The notes beneath the pieces were generated by a model, which saw only the letters and a program-made list of their open reading frames with translations, had not been told where the DNA came from and searched no databases. A stretch of DNA of 42,522 nucleotides from Flavobacteriaceae bacterium (GTDB lineage: Bacteria; Bacteroidota; Bacteroidia; Flavobacteriales; Flavobacteriaceae): the NCBI GenBank assembly GCA_947443815.1, contig CANEXR010000001.1, forward strand, positions 1 to 42,522, given 5' to 3'. Positions 1-8,821 of this stretch are shown in pieces (positions within the stretch are counted from its first letter, which is position 1; each line of letters starts with the position of its first letter). The position numbers and the translations under genes are program-made.

Positions 1-928
1 GGAAAGCATCTCGAAAATAAAGGCGTCTGTCTTCCGTGATTGTAGGTAAGATACCATTGATTTTATTAGCGTATTTTGCTTTGGCTGCAATAACATCGAT
101 AGTGCTTAAGAAATCCTGATATTGAATTAATAAAGGCAAAAATGGGCGAATAGCATTCGATAATTGTTTTAAAATACGGGTAATTTCTTCTTTCTCTTCA
201 TATTCTAAATTGCTTAATTCCCTAGAATATTTTAAAGTTGCTTCAGGTTCAATATAAGCGATACTTCCCGTTTTTGAACTGCCTAAAATAGATCCTTTTA
301 CCTTGCGGCGGTACATGGCTAAAACCGCTAAAACTCTTCTGTTTTGTACAAAACTTTCTTTTATATCATCTAAATAACCGAGAGAATTGTATTGGGTTAA
401 AGCCACTCCAAAACTTTGGTTGACTTTGCCCCGAACTGTATTCATATTGCGTCGAATATTCAATAAATCTGGGGAAGCATTGTCCTTTATTTCGCCATAC
501 TTGTCTACAATTTCATCTACCATTGTAATGATATCTTTTGTAAACTCAACCTCTGATGCACTAGCATTTAGGTTTGGATAATAATCATCAAATTTTTTAA
601 AATACTGTAATAAAAAATTAACAGTGGAAGAAAGTGTTGCTATTTTTCTAAAACTTCCCACTTCAAGAAAACTATCTTCTATTGCCAGAAATCTTATTTC
701 ATGGGTAATGGCATCAAAACCATGGTTTGGGATTGCATTGTTATTTTGAAAAGACGAAACATATTCTGATGTTTGCATCAATGCTTTCATCAAGGACTCT
801 TTGTCTTTAAACGGAGTAATTTCTAGTGCTTTTTGTTTTCCAATATCAGTATTACAAATTGCCGAAATCGTTTCTAAAACGGTTGGGAATTGCAAATCTT
901 GTAATGTTTTTTCGGTAATAGATATCAT
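1..928 (-). CDS. mutS2: Endonuclease MutS2, N-terminal part (runs off left edge)
   Basis: Reading the complement from the ATG at 926-928 gives an uninterrupted frame of 309 codons with no stop before the window edge, so the gene is cut by the window, not broken. The translation begins MISITEKTLQDLQF and contains DIGKQKALEITPF, a helical lever-like region, and SILGSSKTGSIAYIEPEA, which matches the MutS2 core just before the ATPase domain (MutS2 proteins carry a similar GATLFIEPEA segment). The ATPase and Smr nuclease domains would lie beyond base 1. Known role of the family: MutS-like ATPase that acts on branched DNA or collided ribosomes, not classical mismatch repair. It diverges from ung across a gap of about 110 bases. 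The family call is confident; the function in this phylum is inferred. Confidence 0.88.
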   Translation of the reverse strand, partial: MISITEKTLQDLQFPTVLETISAICNTDIGKQKALEITPFKDKESLMKALMQTSEYVSSFQNNNAIPNHGFDAITHEIRFLAIEDSFLEVGSFRKIATLSSTVNFLLQYFKKFDDYYPNLNASASEVEFTKDIITMVDEIVDKYGEIKDNASPDLLNIRRNMNTVRGKVNQSFGVALTQYNSLGYLDDIKESFVQNRRVLAVLAMYRRKVKGSILGSSKTGSIAYIEPEATLKYSRELSNLEYEEKEEITRILKQLSNAIRPFLPLLIQYQDFLSTIDVIAAKAKYANKINGILPTITEDRRLYFRDAF

Positions 929-1040
929 TTTTTAATCTAAGTTGTAAGTTTCAAAGTTACAAAGTTTAAAAGTGAAATGCGATACTTTTTTTTGTGTACT
1001 TTGAGAAAAACTTTGCGAACTTTGCAATAAAATAATTGGT

Positions 1041-1715
1041 ATGCAAATTAACCTTCATTCCGAATGGCATTCTTTTTTATCAGACGAAATTCAGAAACCC
1101 TATTTTCTGGATATTATTAAGTTTGTTGAACAAGAGTATACTAACAATATATGTTATCCTCCAAAAGAATTAATTTTTGCAGCTTTCAACAGTTGCAATT
1201 TTAGTGATATTAAAGTGGTTATCATTGGGCAAGATCCCTATCATGGAAAAGGGGAAGCCAATGGATTGTGTTTTTCTGTAAATCAAGGTGTGCGGATTCC
1301 ACCATCCCTACGAAATATTTATAGGGAAATGGTTGCGGATTTAGAAACGCTTTTCTTTCCTACTTCTGGAAATTTGGAATCTTGGGCAAAGCAGGGTGTT
1401 TTACTCTTAAATGCTTCGTTAACGGTGCGAGAAGACAGTCCAAACAGTCATAAACATTTAAAATGGAATCTTTTTACGGATGCTGTTATTCAAAAAATCT
1501 CTGACGAGAAAGAACATGTTGTATTTTTACTTTGGGGTAGTTTTGCTCACAAGAAAGGTCTGAAAATTGATCGCAATAAACATCTAGTTTTAGAAACGGG
1601 TCATCCATCACCAATGAGCGCCAATCAAGGAAAATGGTTTGGAAACAAGCATTTCAGCAAAACAAATACGTATTTAAAAAATAACAATTTGCAACCTATA
1701 ACTTGGGCGGAATAG
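1041..1715 (+). CDS. ung: Uracil-DNA glycosylase, family 1
   Basis: The 224-residue product is the normal length for a family 1 uracil-DNA glycosylase, which removes uracil from DNA to start base excision repair. The water-activating loop GQDPYH lies at residues 63-68 (catalytic Asp65) and is followed by GEANGLCFSV. The uracil-binding segment LLLNASLTVRE and the DNA-intercalation loop HPSPMSA (His188) are both present. All key catalytic residues are intact. The ATG at 1041 gives the usual N-terminus. It diverges from mutS2 and converges with the small gene ending at 1735, leaving only about 20 bases between the two stops. I saw no clear TAnnTTTG promoter in the upstream gap. Confidence 0.97.
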   Translation: MQINLHSEWHSFLSDEIQKPYFLDIIKFVEQEYTNNICYPPKELIFAAFNSCNFSDIKVVIIGQDPYHGKGEANGLCFSVNQGVRIPPSLRNIYREMVADLETLFFPTSGNLESWAKQGVLLLNASLTVREDSPNSHKHLKWNLFTDAVIQKISDEKEHVVFLLWGSFAHKKGLKIDRNKHLVLETGHPSPMSANQGKWFGNKHFSKTNTYLKNNNLQPITWAE

Positions 1716-1734
1716 ATAAATCAAACAGTTTAAG

Positions 1735-2109
1735 TTATTTTTTTTCAATATCCTGCAATACGGCTTTGTCAGAATAATTAATAACTTTAAGTATTATTTT
1801 CTGATTTTTGATTGTTTTTCCTTCGATAACGTAGAGCTTTCCTTTTTGAAATTCAACGTTACTTTGGTCAAAATCGACATCACCAAATTTCAAGGTGTTT
1901 TTTATATCTGTAGTATCTATCCAACTTTCGGATAAAATTTTAGATGCTTTTTCAGAATAACCAAAAGGTTTATTTCTCAAATCATTCAATACTCTGGCAT
2001 TTGGAAAATAATTACAACGGGTATCTTTTCCACTAAAAACCATGGCTACAAAAAACATTCCCATAATCAAACCAATAAAATAATAAGCAAAACGATGTAT
2101 AAACTTCAT
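1735..2109 (-). CDS. Small membrane-anchored protein, possibly DUF4258 family
   Basis: A 124-residue protein with a single hydrophobic segment at about residues 8-27 after a short basic start (MKFIHRFAYYF), followed by a soluble region with one cysteine (RCNYFPNARVLNDLR). The rest is charged and ends in lysines. From memory it resembles short flavobacterial proteins annotated as DUF4258 that follow the alanine dehydrogenase gene, but no function is known to me. It is the last gene of the minus-strand run from porX, 37 bases after ald, so it may be cotranscribed. The topology would place the C-terminal part outside the inner membrane. The gene is well supported by position and composition; the family name is tentative. 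Confidence 0.75.
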   Translation of the reverse strand: MKFIHRFAYYFIGLIMGMFFVAMVFSGKDTRCNYFPNARVLNDLRNKPFGYSEKASKILSESWIDTTDIKNTLKFGDVDFDQSNVEFQKGKLYVIEGKTIKNQKIILKVINYSDKAVLQDIEKK

Positions 2110-2146
2110 GAAGTAATTTTTTTGGCAAAGGTAAATGAAAGTTTAT

Positions 2147-3346
2147 TTAAAAAACAATTAAATTAATGTCGCTAACAGGTAAATCAAACCATTCTCCAAT
2201 AGCTTTATTAGTAAGGATTCCATGATACATATACACCCCGTTTTTTAATCCTTTGTCACAACGAATAGCACTTTCAATACCGCCATCTTCGGCAATTTGC
2301 ATTAAATAAGGCGTAATAATATTGCTAATAGATAATGAGGCCGTTTTAGAATAACGAGAAGGAATATTTGGAACACAATAATGCAATACATTACTTTTTA
2401 TAAACGTAGGTCTTTCATGGGTAGTGACTTCAGAAGTTTCAAAACAACCTCCTGTATCAATACTTACATCTACAATAACAGCCCCTTTTTTCATGTGTTC
2501 GACCATAGTTTCAGTAACCACTACAGGGCAGCGCTCTTTTCCTCGCATTGCACCAATAGCTACATCACAACGTCTGAGTGCTTTTAATAAAGATTTGGGT
2601 TGGATTGTCGATGTGAAAATGCGTTGGTTTAAGTTGTTTTGCAAACGCCGTAATTTTGTAATTGAATTATCAAAAACCTTCACATTCGCTCCTAAACCAA
2701 TTGCTGTTTTTGCAGCAAATTCTCCAACAGTTCCTGCACCAAGAATGACAACATCAGTAGGAGGAACCCCAGTAATATTTCCAAATAACAGCCCTTTTCC
2801 AAACTCATTTGTAATCATAAGTTCTGCAGCAATTAATACAGATGCCGTTCCCGCAATTTCACTCAATGATTTTACTGCTGGATAGGTTCCATCTTCGTCT
2901 TTTATGTATTCAAAAGCTAGTGCAGTGATTTTTTTCTTAGACAAAGCTTCAAAATATTCTTTTTTTCTGGTTTTTATTTGGATTGCGGATATTAGAATCG
3001 TTTTAGGATGCATCATTTCGATTTCGGCTAGGGTAGCAGGTTCTACTTTTAGTAGCATCGGACAACTAAAGACTTTTTTGGTATCACTAGTCACTTCAGC
3101 ACCAGCATCACTATATTCTTTGTCAGTGTAACTTGAACTTTGTCCAGCACCTGATTCAATCATAACGCGATGACCATGATAAGTCAAAGAATTTACAGCA
3201 TCTGGTGTGAGACAAATACGGCGTTCTTGATAACTGGTCTCTTTTGGAATACCAATAAAAAGCTCGCTTTTTTGTCTGCCAATCTCCAATTTTTCTTCCT
3301 GTGGCAAAAGTTGCTGCTTAGTGAATGGGGTGTTTATTACTGACAT
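2147..3346 (-). CDS. ald: Alanine dehydrogenase
   Basis: A 399-residue protein of the alanine dehydrogenase / pyridine nucleotide transhydrogenase alpha family, which converts L-alanine, water and NAD+ to pyruvate, ammonia and NADH. The N-terminal domain has the family signature GIPKETSYQERRICLTPDAV and the GHRVMIESGAG segment. The NAD-binding Rossmann fold has VVILGAGTVGEFAAKTA, followed by KVFDNS. The later CDVAIGAMRGKERCP and VIVDVSIDTGGCFETS segments are typical. It is somewhat longer at the N-terminus than bacillary Ald (about 370), with roughly 28 extra residues before the first conserved strand. The start at 3346 is the first ATG in frame. It lies about 100 bases after the GNAT gene. 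It could be catabolic, feeding alanine to pyruvate. Confidence 0.93.
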   Translation of the reverse strand: MSVINTPFTKQQLLPQEEKLEIGRQKSELFIGIPKETSYQERRICLTPDAVNSLTYHGHRVMIESGAGQSSSYTDKEYSDAGAEVTSDTKKVFSCPMLLKVEPATLAEIEMMHPKTILISAIQIKTRKKEYFEALSKKKITALAFEYIKDEDGTYPAVKSLSEIAGTASVLIAAELMITNEFGKGLLFGNITGVPPTDVVILGAGTVGEFAAKTAIGLGANVKVFDNSITKLRRLQNNLNQRIFTSTIQPKSLLKALRRCDVAIGAMRGKERCPVVVTETMVEHMKKGAVIVDVSIDTGGCFETSEVTTHERPTFIKSNVLHYCVPNIPSRYSKTASLSISNIITPYLMQIAEDGGIESAIRCDKGLKNGVYMYHGILTNKAIGEWFDLPVSDINLIVF

Positions 3347-3442
3347 TTGGATTGTTAAATTAGAGGCACAATTTACGCAAAAGTTTTAGAAAAATAGCGC
3401 TTTGCAACCCAGATAAATAGGTTCAATAGGTATTATAAAGGA

Positions 3443-3913
3443 TTAAATAATTTTTTCCATTTTTATATCCGCTCTTTCATAAACCCCGTCTTCTAAGGGA
3501 ATTTCTACAAACCCATACTTTTGATATAAATGAATAGCTGAATCTAAGCTTCTATTTGAATATAAAATTAATTTTTCAATTCCCTTTTCTTTGGCAATAG
3601 CAATACAATGTGTCATCATTTTAGTTCCTATTCCAAGACCTTGAACTCCATCAGTTACGGCCATTTTGCTAAGTTCAAAAGTAGTATTGCTAATTTTTAA
3701 TAAGGAAACGGTACCCACAATTTTATCTTTATAACGAGCATAAAAAATCAAACCTCCTTTATCAATAATTTCCCCTTCTGGGTCAGACAATACTGTTTCA
3801 TCTCTGGCTTCTACTTTGAAATATTTTTTGAGCCATTCTAAATTTAATGTTTTAATTGGCTCTTTTAAATCTGATGAAAAGGGAATAATTATAACGGTAT
3901 TTTCTACATTCAT
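3443..3913 (-). CDS. GNAT-family N-acetyltransferase
   Basis: A 156-residue single-domain GNAT protein. The acetyl-CoA pyrophosphate loop is VQGLGIGTKMM (Q-x-x-G-x-G type), preceded by the beta-4 strand FELSKMAVTDG, and followed by YSNRSLDSAIHLYQKYGFVEIP, the usual C-terminal substrate side with the YQKYGF motif. The substrate is unknown; the family acetylates small amines, amino acids or protein N-termini. It begins 10 bases after the tsaE stop, so the two are probably cotranscribed. In related genomes I recall porX, tsaE and ald lying next to each other, so this gene may be an insertion into that order; this is from memory. Confidence 0.85.
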   Translation of the reverse strand: MNVENTVIIIPFSSDLKEPIKTLNLEWLKKYFKVEARDETVLSDPEGEIIDKGGLIFYARYKDKIVGTVSLLKISNTTFELSKMAVTDGVQGLGIGTKMMTHCIAIAKEKGIEKLILYSNRSLDSAIHLYQKYGFVEIPLEDGVYERADIKMEKII

Positions 3914-3923
3914 AAAGACTATT

Positions 3924-4331
3924 TTAACTTAATACTAAAAAACGTTTTCCATCTGCAAGCAATGTAATATTGATAACAGAATGTAATTCGGGAATTAAAT
4001 TTGGAATCTTTTCCGCCCATTCTATAAAACACCAATTATCCGAATACAAATAATCATCTACACCCATATCCAAAGCTTCTATTTCATGATTTAATCGATA
4101 AAAATCAAAATGATAAACGATTTGATTATCTGCAGTTTGATACTCGTTAACTAAAGAAAAAGTTGGGCTACTAGTTGCCTCTGTAATTCCTAAAGTTTTA
4201 CATAATTGTTTAATTAGTGTAGTTTTACCAACACCCATTTCTCCATTAAAAAGAATCACTTTTTTAGGATTATTTGCTATGATTTGTTGTGCAACTTCTT
4301 CGAGTTGGTCTAATGAAAAAGTAATGTCCAT
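3924..4331 (-). CDS. tsaE: tRNA threonylcarbamoyladenosine biosynthesis ATPase TsaE
   Basis: TsaE is the ATPase partner of TsaD/TsaB in making the t6A modification at position 37 of ANN-decoding tRNAs. The product has the Walker A motif GEMGVGKTT, the SSPTFSLVNEY segment, a FDFYRL motif and FIEWAEKI near the C-terminus, all standard for TsaE. An ATG at 4373 would give 149 residues, but the family normally starts just before the FSLDQLEEVAQQI helix. I therefore choose the ATG at 4329-4331 (135 residues); the upstream 14 residues are basic and unlike the family. The gene follows porX on the same strand and is followed closely by the GNAT gene. Confidence 0.93.
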   Translation of the reverse strand: MDITFSLDQLEEVAQQIIANNPKKVILFNGEMGVGKTTLIKQLCKTLGITEATSSPTFSLVNEYQTADNQIVYHFDFYRLNHEIEALDMGVDDYLYSDNWCFIEWAEKIPNLIPELHSVINITLLADGKRFLVLS

Positions 4332-4402
4332 GTTGTCAAGTATTAGGCGATTTAAATTTAGATGTTTTTTCAAAATTCTAAATACTTTAAAATCAATTCC
4401 TT

Positions 4403-5956
4403 TTATTTGGGATTAAAAACTAAAAACGGAATAATCATTTCTTCTAATGAAATTCCTCCGTGTTGGTATGTGTTTTTATAATAACTCACATAATGATTGT
4501 AATTGTTAACATAGGCTAAAAACAAATCATTTTTCGCAAAAATATACGAACTACTCATATTAATGGAAGGTAATCCAATTTTTTTTGGATCTTTTACCGC
4601 ATAAACATCTTTATATTCATAGGTCAGACTGCGCCCAGTTTTGTAACGCAAGTTTAAACTTGTATTTTTATCACCCACCACTTTCGACGGATTTTTTACA
4701 TTTATGGTTCCATGATCTGTTGTCAAAATCAATTTAAAACCCATTTTTTGTGCCTGTTGTATCATTTCCAAAAGGGGTGAGTTTTTAAACCAGCTTAGAG
4801 TCAACGAGCGATATGCTTTATCATCGGGTGCTAATTCTTTAACAACATCCATTTCTGTTTTGGCGTGAGAAAGCATATCAACAAAATTATACACAACGGT
4901 AACTAAATCATTATTTTTAAGTGATTTGAAATTTTCGACTAGTTTTTTTCCCCCAGCTAAATTTGTAATTTTAAAATAATCTTCTTTTATATGCAACCCC
5001 AAACGTTTCAATTGTGCTGTTAGAAATTCCGCTTCATAGAGATTTTTCCCTCCTTCATCGGGGTCATTTTTCCAGTATTGTGGAAATTGTTTTTCCATTT
5101 CAAGAGGAGTTAAACCAGAGAAAATAGCATTCCGGGCATATTGAGTCGCAGTTGGCAAAATAGCATAATAAGGCACTTCTTTTTCTAGTTTATAATGAAT
5201 GCTAACCACGTTTTCAAAGGCTTTCCATTGATCATAACGCAAGTTATCAATCACCACAAAAAGAATCGGTTTGTCTTTTTTGAGAATCTCAGGAACAACC
5301 AATTCTTTGAATAAAGTATGAGATTGTACTGGTTTATCGGCCTTAGGAACAAACCAATCCTCATAATTGCGCTCTATGAATTTTCCAAATTGCGAATTCG
5401 CCTCTGTTTTCTGGGATTCCAAAATCTCCACCATACTTTGATCATTGATGTTCTCCAATTCAAGTTCCCAAAAAATCAATTTTTTATACAATTCAATCCA
5501 ATCTTCATAAGAATTTACCATCGCCATTTCCATAGTAATTTTGCGAAATTCCTTCTGATAATCTAAAGTTGTTTTTTGTGAAACGAGCCTTGAATGGTCC
5601 AAATTTTTCTTTAAACTCAACAAAATCTGATTCGGATTCACAGGTTTAATCAAATAATCCGCAATTTTTGAACCAATTGCTTCCTCCATAATGTATTCCT
5701 CCTCACTCTTGGTAATCATAATCATAGGAACAGAAGATTTCTTTTCCTTCATTTCCGAAAGCGTTTCTAAACCACTCATACCAGGCATATTTTCATCCAA
5801 AAAAACAATATCAAAATTTGTGGTTTCAAAAATAGCAATAGCATCCAACCCATTATTACAGGTAGTAACCTCGTAATTTTTCTTTTCCAGAAATAAAATA
5901 TGCGGCTTCAAAAGATCAATTTCGTCATCCACCCAAAGTATTTTTATAGTATTCAT
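4403..5956 (-). CDS. porX: T9SS regulator PorX: receiver plus PglZ-like domain
   Basis: A 517-residue response regulator. Residues 1-120 are a CheY-like receiver with acidic pocket D10-D11, phospho-acceptor D54 (FLDENMPG), T82 and K104 (IKPV). There is no DNA-binding domain. A helical linker (about 125-215) leads to a PglZ/alkaline-phosphatase-superfamily domain with VVIDNLRYDQW (D237), PTATQYARNAIFSG (T271 in the nucleophile position) and LTTDHGT. This layout is that of PorX, known from Porphyromonas and Flavobacterium as a regulator of the type IX secretion system working with the sensor PorY and the sigma factor SigP; its PglZ domain is reported to cleave oligonucleotide second messengers. 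No porY lies nearby. A structured repeat on the same strand lies 115 bases upstream. A T9SS cargo gene is present at 18362-20008. Confidence 0.95.
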   Translation of the reverse strand: MNTIKILWVDDEIDLLKPHILFLEKKNYEVTTCNNGLDAIAIFETTNFDIVFLDENMPGMSGLETLSEMKEKKSSVPMIMITKSEEEYIMEEAIGSKIADYLIKPVNPNQILLSLKKNLDHSRLVSQKTTLDYQKEFRKITMEMAMVNSYEDWIELYKKLIFWELELENINDQSMVEILESQKTEANSQFGKFIERNYEDWFVPKADKPVQSHTLFKELVVPEILKKDKPILFVVIDNLRYDQWKAFENVVSIHYKLEKEVPYYAILPTATQYARNAIFSGLTPLEMEKQFPQYWKNDPDEGGKNLYEAEFLTAQLKRLGLHIKEDYFKITNLAGGKKLVENFKSLKNNDLVTVVYNFVDMLSHAKTEMDVVKELAPDDKAYRSLTLSWFKNSPLLEMIQQAQKMGFKLILTTDHGTINVKNPSKVVGDKNTSLNLRYKTGRSLTYEYKDVYAVKDPKKIGLPSINMSSSYIFAKNDLFLAYVNNYNHYVSYYKNTYQHGGISLEEMIIPFLVFNPK

Positions 5957-6070
5957 AGTTTTATTTAAAGTAAAAAATCAAAGTGCCAATTTACAGTTTT
6001 TTATAACGGTTTTCTGCTAAAATTATACTAATTTTTCGCTCAATTCAAGCTTCCTAATTCTAAAATTATA

Positions 6071-6201
6071 TCCCTAATTTGGGCGTTTCCTCCACAAAAG
6101 CTCCGGCCGGGCTGTACGCTATATCTTTTTTGTCCTCACGAATTGTAGTTTCCTCCACATTTACAATAGACAAAAAAGGATGCCGCTTCCATCCCTAACG
6201 C
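6071..6201 (-). repeat. Structured intergenic repeat, copy A
   Basis: A locally GC-rich island inside the AT-rich 500-base gap between porX and the PAP2 gene. It has a perfect 10-bp inverted repeat (6125-6134 with 6169-6178), an inner one (6142-6147 with 6162-6167), a small hairpin at 6178-6182/6190-6194, outer arms 6083-6087/6197-6201, and a 12-base direct repeat at 6085-6096 and 6148-6159. Read on the minus strand, it aligns by eye with the element at 22238-22320: GATnGnAGnG, then TCCTTTT, a variable hairpin, AAAAGAT, and an AGC-rich end. From memory, such elements recur in intergenic regions of Flavobacterium. It lies upstream of porX in the same orientation. Apart from this element I see nothing convincing in the gap 5957-6456. 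Confidence 0.65.
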
Positions 6202-6456
6202 AACTCACAATAACAACGATATTTTTCTGTTTTTAACGGCTTCAAAGAGCAGCAATCTGTAACGACTTTTTTTATTTATTATGAAACTTTTTGTATATTT
6301 TTGAAAAAGTAAATAGTTATTCTTAATGATTTGAATTTTTAAATTTAAATCATAACTATGGAAATTCATTAAAATTCTAAATCCCATATACTTTAATGAA
6401 CAAATACTAGTTTATAAAAGTTAAAATAGCAATAAAATTAAAACGATTCAATCAAA

Positions 6457-7227
6457 ATGCGAAAAATTAAAGGGGCTAACATTTTATATATTATTTTGTT
6501 GCTGTCAATTTCTCTAAGTGCACAAGAAATAATAAAAAAAGATAGTATAGTTGCAGATAAAAATTCAAATCTAAAATTTAATACAAAACAATTAATTATA
6601 CCCAGTTTGCTAATTGGCTATGGAGTTATTGGATTGGAAAGTGACCAACTCAAAGGATACAATCTTATTATTCGAAACGAAGTATTAGAAGATATTGATA
6701 AAAAAGTTTCCATAGATGATTTTTCTCAATATGCACCTGCATTAGCTGTTTATGGATTAAATAATATAGGAATTCAAGGTAAAAATAATTTAAAAGACCG
6801 AAGTATTATTTTAGGTACTTCTTTTTTATTGGTTTTTACATCTGTAATCGCTTTAAAACATATCACAAATGTTGAACGTCCAGACGGAACTGCTTTTGCA
6901 TTTCCTTCGGGACATACCGCAACTGCTTTTGCGGGTGCTGAATTTTTATGGCAAGAATACAAAGATAAATCAATATGGTATGGGATATCTGGTTATGCTG
7001 TTGCAACCGCAACCGGTATCTTTAGGATTACCAATAATAAACATTGGTTAACTGATGTAGTTGCTGGCGCTGGAATAGGTATATTAAGCACAAAAATAGC
7101 CTATTGGTTAAATCCTTACATCAAAGAAAAAATTTTTAAAGCCACAGAACGAAAAACAGTAATAATGGTGGCCCCTTTTTATGACAACAAACAATTAGGA
7201 TTAAATATGCTACTCCATTTCAAGTAA
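6457..7227 (+). CDS. PAP2-family phosphatase, exported or membrane-bound
   Basis: A 256-residue PAP2 (type 2 phosphatidic acid phosphatase) superfamily protein. An N-terminal signal peptide is visible (hydrophobic residues about 8-21, with SLSAQ cleavage context). All three PAP2 motifs are intact: K134-x6-R141-P142, PSGH at 150-153, and R190-x5-H196-x3-D200. The usual substrates are lipid phosphates such as phosphatidic acid or undecaprenyl pyrophosphate; which one applies here cannot be told. Hydrophobic stretches at about 46-60, 115-133, 173-188 and 200-215 suggest a membrane-associated fold. It stands alone on the plus strand after a long gap. The ATG is placed directly before the signal peptide, and no earlier in-frame start fits. 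Confidence 0.88.
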   Translation: MRKIKGANILYIILLLSISLSAQEIIKKDSIVADKNSNLKFNTKQLIIPSLLIGYGVIGLESDQLKGYNLIIRNEVLEDIDKKVSIDDFSQYAPALAVYGLNNIGIQGKNNLKDRSIILGTSFLLVFTSVIALKHITNVERPDGTAFAFPSGHTATAFAGAEFLWQEYKDKSIWYGISGYAVATATGIFRITNNKHWLTDVVAGAGIGILSTKIAYWLNPYIKEKIFKATERKTVIMVAPFYDNKQLGLNMLLHFK

Positions 7228-7344
7228 AATATTTTTTGAATTATTTTTCTAGGAAATCAAATTCAATTTCCAAAGAGACATAAAAAAACTTAATTAGATT
7301 AGAATAGTGCATAATAAATTAATTTCTAACACAAAATCTTACAC

Positions 7345-7800
7345 ATGCTTCTAGAAACCCTAAAAATACTTTTTGAAAGAGATCTCAAAAAATTAAAATT
7401 AGAGATTGAATTATACCAAAATGAAGACCAGCTTTGGGTAACCAAAAATGGAATTTCAAATGCAGCAGGAAATCTTTGCTTGCATCTAATTGGCAATCTT
7501 AATTGTTATATTGGAGCAGAATTAGGAAAAACAAACTATATCAGAAATAGACCTCTTGAATTTTCGTTGCATTCAATTCCTAAATCAGAATTGCTGACTA
7601 AAATAGACGAAACTATACTTGTTGTTAATCAGTCACTTAGCAAAATAACAGAACAAGAGCTAGAAAACGAATATCCAATTTTGGTTTTGGAAAATAAAAC
7701 TACCGTAGCACATTTTTTAGTACATCTTAGTACACATTTAGCCTATCATTTGGGCCAAATTAACTACCACAGACGTTTAATTGATTTAGAATTAAATTGA
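7345..7800 (+). CDS. DinB-like four-helix metal-binding protein
   Basis: A 151-residue all-helical protein with the pattern of the DinB/DUF1572 group: a His in the second helix (H47 in NLCLHLIGNL) and an HxxxH pair near the C-terminus (H131 and H135 in STHLAYHLGQINYHRR), which in the family bind a divalent metal. The family includes thiol transferases using bacillithiol or mycothiol, but most members have unknown activity. It lies about 120 bases after the PAP2 gene and about 80 before a GNAT gene, all on the plus strand, so cotranscription is possible. A small GGAAAT/ATTTCC hairpin lies in the upstream gap at 7252-7271 but has no T-run. The fold call is good; the function is open. Confidence 0.8.
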   Translation: MLLETLKILFERDLKKLKLEIELYQNEDQLWVTKNGISNAAGNLCLHLIGNLNCYIGAELGKTNYIRNRPLEFSLHSIPKSELLTKIDETILVVNQSLSKITEQELENEYPILVLENKTTVAHFLVHLSTHLAYHLGQINYHRRLIDLELN

Positions 7801-7882
7801 ATTAAACCATGCTTTTAAATTATGATAACAATAATTTTTTGGACTTTTCTATCGATATAATTACCCCTAAACTTAATTTCAA

Positions 7883-8290
7883 ATGCAAATCATCATTTCA
7901 GAAACAAGAGATCTACTTTTAGAAGATATTCTAAAGCTTTACAAAGCAAACGAATGGAGCTCTGCCAATAAACCATTACAATTACATCAAGCGCTTTTAA
8001 ATTCAGAATCGCTAATCACAGCTTGGGAAAACAAGAAATTAGTTGGGCTTGGAAATGCAATTTCTGATGGCTATTTAACTGTTTATTATCCCCATTTATT
8101 GGTACTACCAGAATATCAAGGAAAAGGTATTGGCAAAATGATTTTGGAGAAACTACAGGAAAAATACCGAGATTTTCACATGCAAATGCTAACTGCTGAT
8201 GGGAAAGCAGTTGCATTTTATAAAAAAAATGGTTTTGAACGTGCCGGAAAAACCGAACCAATGTGGATTTATCAAGGAGAAGAACACTGA
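7883..8290 (+). CDS. GNAT-family N-acetyltransferase
   Basis: A 135-residue GNAT acetyltransferase. The acetyl-CoA loop is YQGKGIGKMILEKL, preceded by strand YYPHLLVLPE, and the C-terminal AVAFYKKNGFERAG motif is typical. It is short but complete for the fold. From memory it resembles the small YhbS/ElaA-like group that acts on small amines, but the substrate cannot be named. It follows the DinB-like gene on the same strand, and the lipoprotein gene starts about 50 bases after its stop. Confidence 0.85.
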   Translation: MQIIISETRDLLLEDILKLYKANEWSSANKPLQLHQALLNSESLITAWENKKLVGLGNAISDGYLTVYYPHLLVLPEYQGKGIGKMILEKLQEKYRDFHMQMLTADGKAVAFYKKNGFERAGKTEPMWIYQGEEH

Positions 8291-8339
8291 TTCGTTTAGC
8301 ATCAGTTATTTTTTTAAATTTGATTTTAAGCACTGTAAA

Positions 8340-8792
8340 ATGAAGACTATGAAAAAATTAATTCTATTTATTTTTTTAATTGGTATCTTTTCCTGTAACA
8401 AACAAAGAATAGAAAAAAAGGAAGTTAGCAACAATGAAAAATTAATACTTGAGTATTTTGAACATTTCAATAACCATGATTGGATGAAAATGGCAAATAT
8501 GTATACCGAAACAGCCGAATTCAAAGACCCTTCTTTGGGACAAGGAATTGTAAAACAGACTAGAGAACAAACCCAAAAAAAATATAGTGAATTAAATGGT
8601 GTCTTTCCTAATTTGAATGACAAAGTCATTTCCGTTTATCCCTCAGGCAATCAACATATTATTGTTGAGTTTATTTCTACTGGAACAGCAGCAGATAAGT
8701 CAAAATTTGAATTGCCTATCTGCACAATATTTACCATTATTGACGGAAAAATAACTAAAGATTTCACTTATTATGATAACTTTGAAAATTAA
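8340..8792 (+). CDS. NTF2/SnoaL-like lipoprotein
   Basis: The open frame extends upstream to 8199, inside the GNAT gene, but the real start is the ATG at 8340 (or the one at 8349). From there the product begins with a lipoprotein signal: MKTMKKLILFIFLIGIFSC with the lipobox Cys at residue 19. The mature part (about 130 residues) has the nuclear-transport-factor-2/SnoaL pattern: helix LILEYFEHFNNHDWMKMANMY, then AEFKDPSLGQG, and beta strands ending TIFTIIDGKITKDFTYYD. Members are cone-shaped folds that can be enzymes or ligand-binding proteins. It would be anchored in the inner or outer membrane. The specific function is unknown. Confidence 0.8.
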   Translation: MKTMKKLILFIFLIGIFSCNKQRIEKKEVSNNEKLILEYFEHFNNHDWMKMANMYTETAEFKDPSLGQGIVKQTREQTQKKYSELNGVFPNLNDKVISVYPSGNQHIIVEFISTGTAADKSKFELPICTIFTIIDGKITKDFTYYDNFEN

Positions 8793-8821
8793 CTAATTTA
8801 ACAGCATTAAAAAACAAAACC

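Noticed and set aside
2424..2885. 153-codon plus-strand open frame inside ald
   Set aside because: It lies wholly antisense to alanine dehydrogenase, whose motifs are intact; composition is that of a shadow frame and no family is recognised.
6205..6387. 60-codon minus-strand frame in the porX-PAP2 gap
   Set aside because: Basic, low-complexity translation, no ribosome-binding context and no neighbour support; it lies in AT-rich DNA next to the structured repeat.
8016..8333. 105-codon minus-strand frame across the GNAT gene
   Set aside because: It is antisense to the GNAT gene and its acetyl-CoA motif region; no support for a gene.
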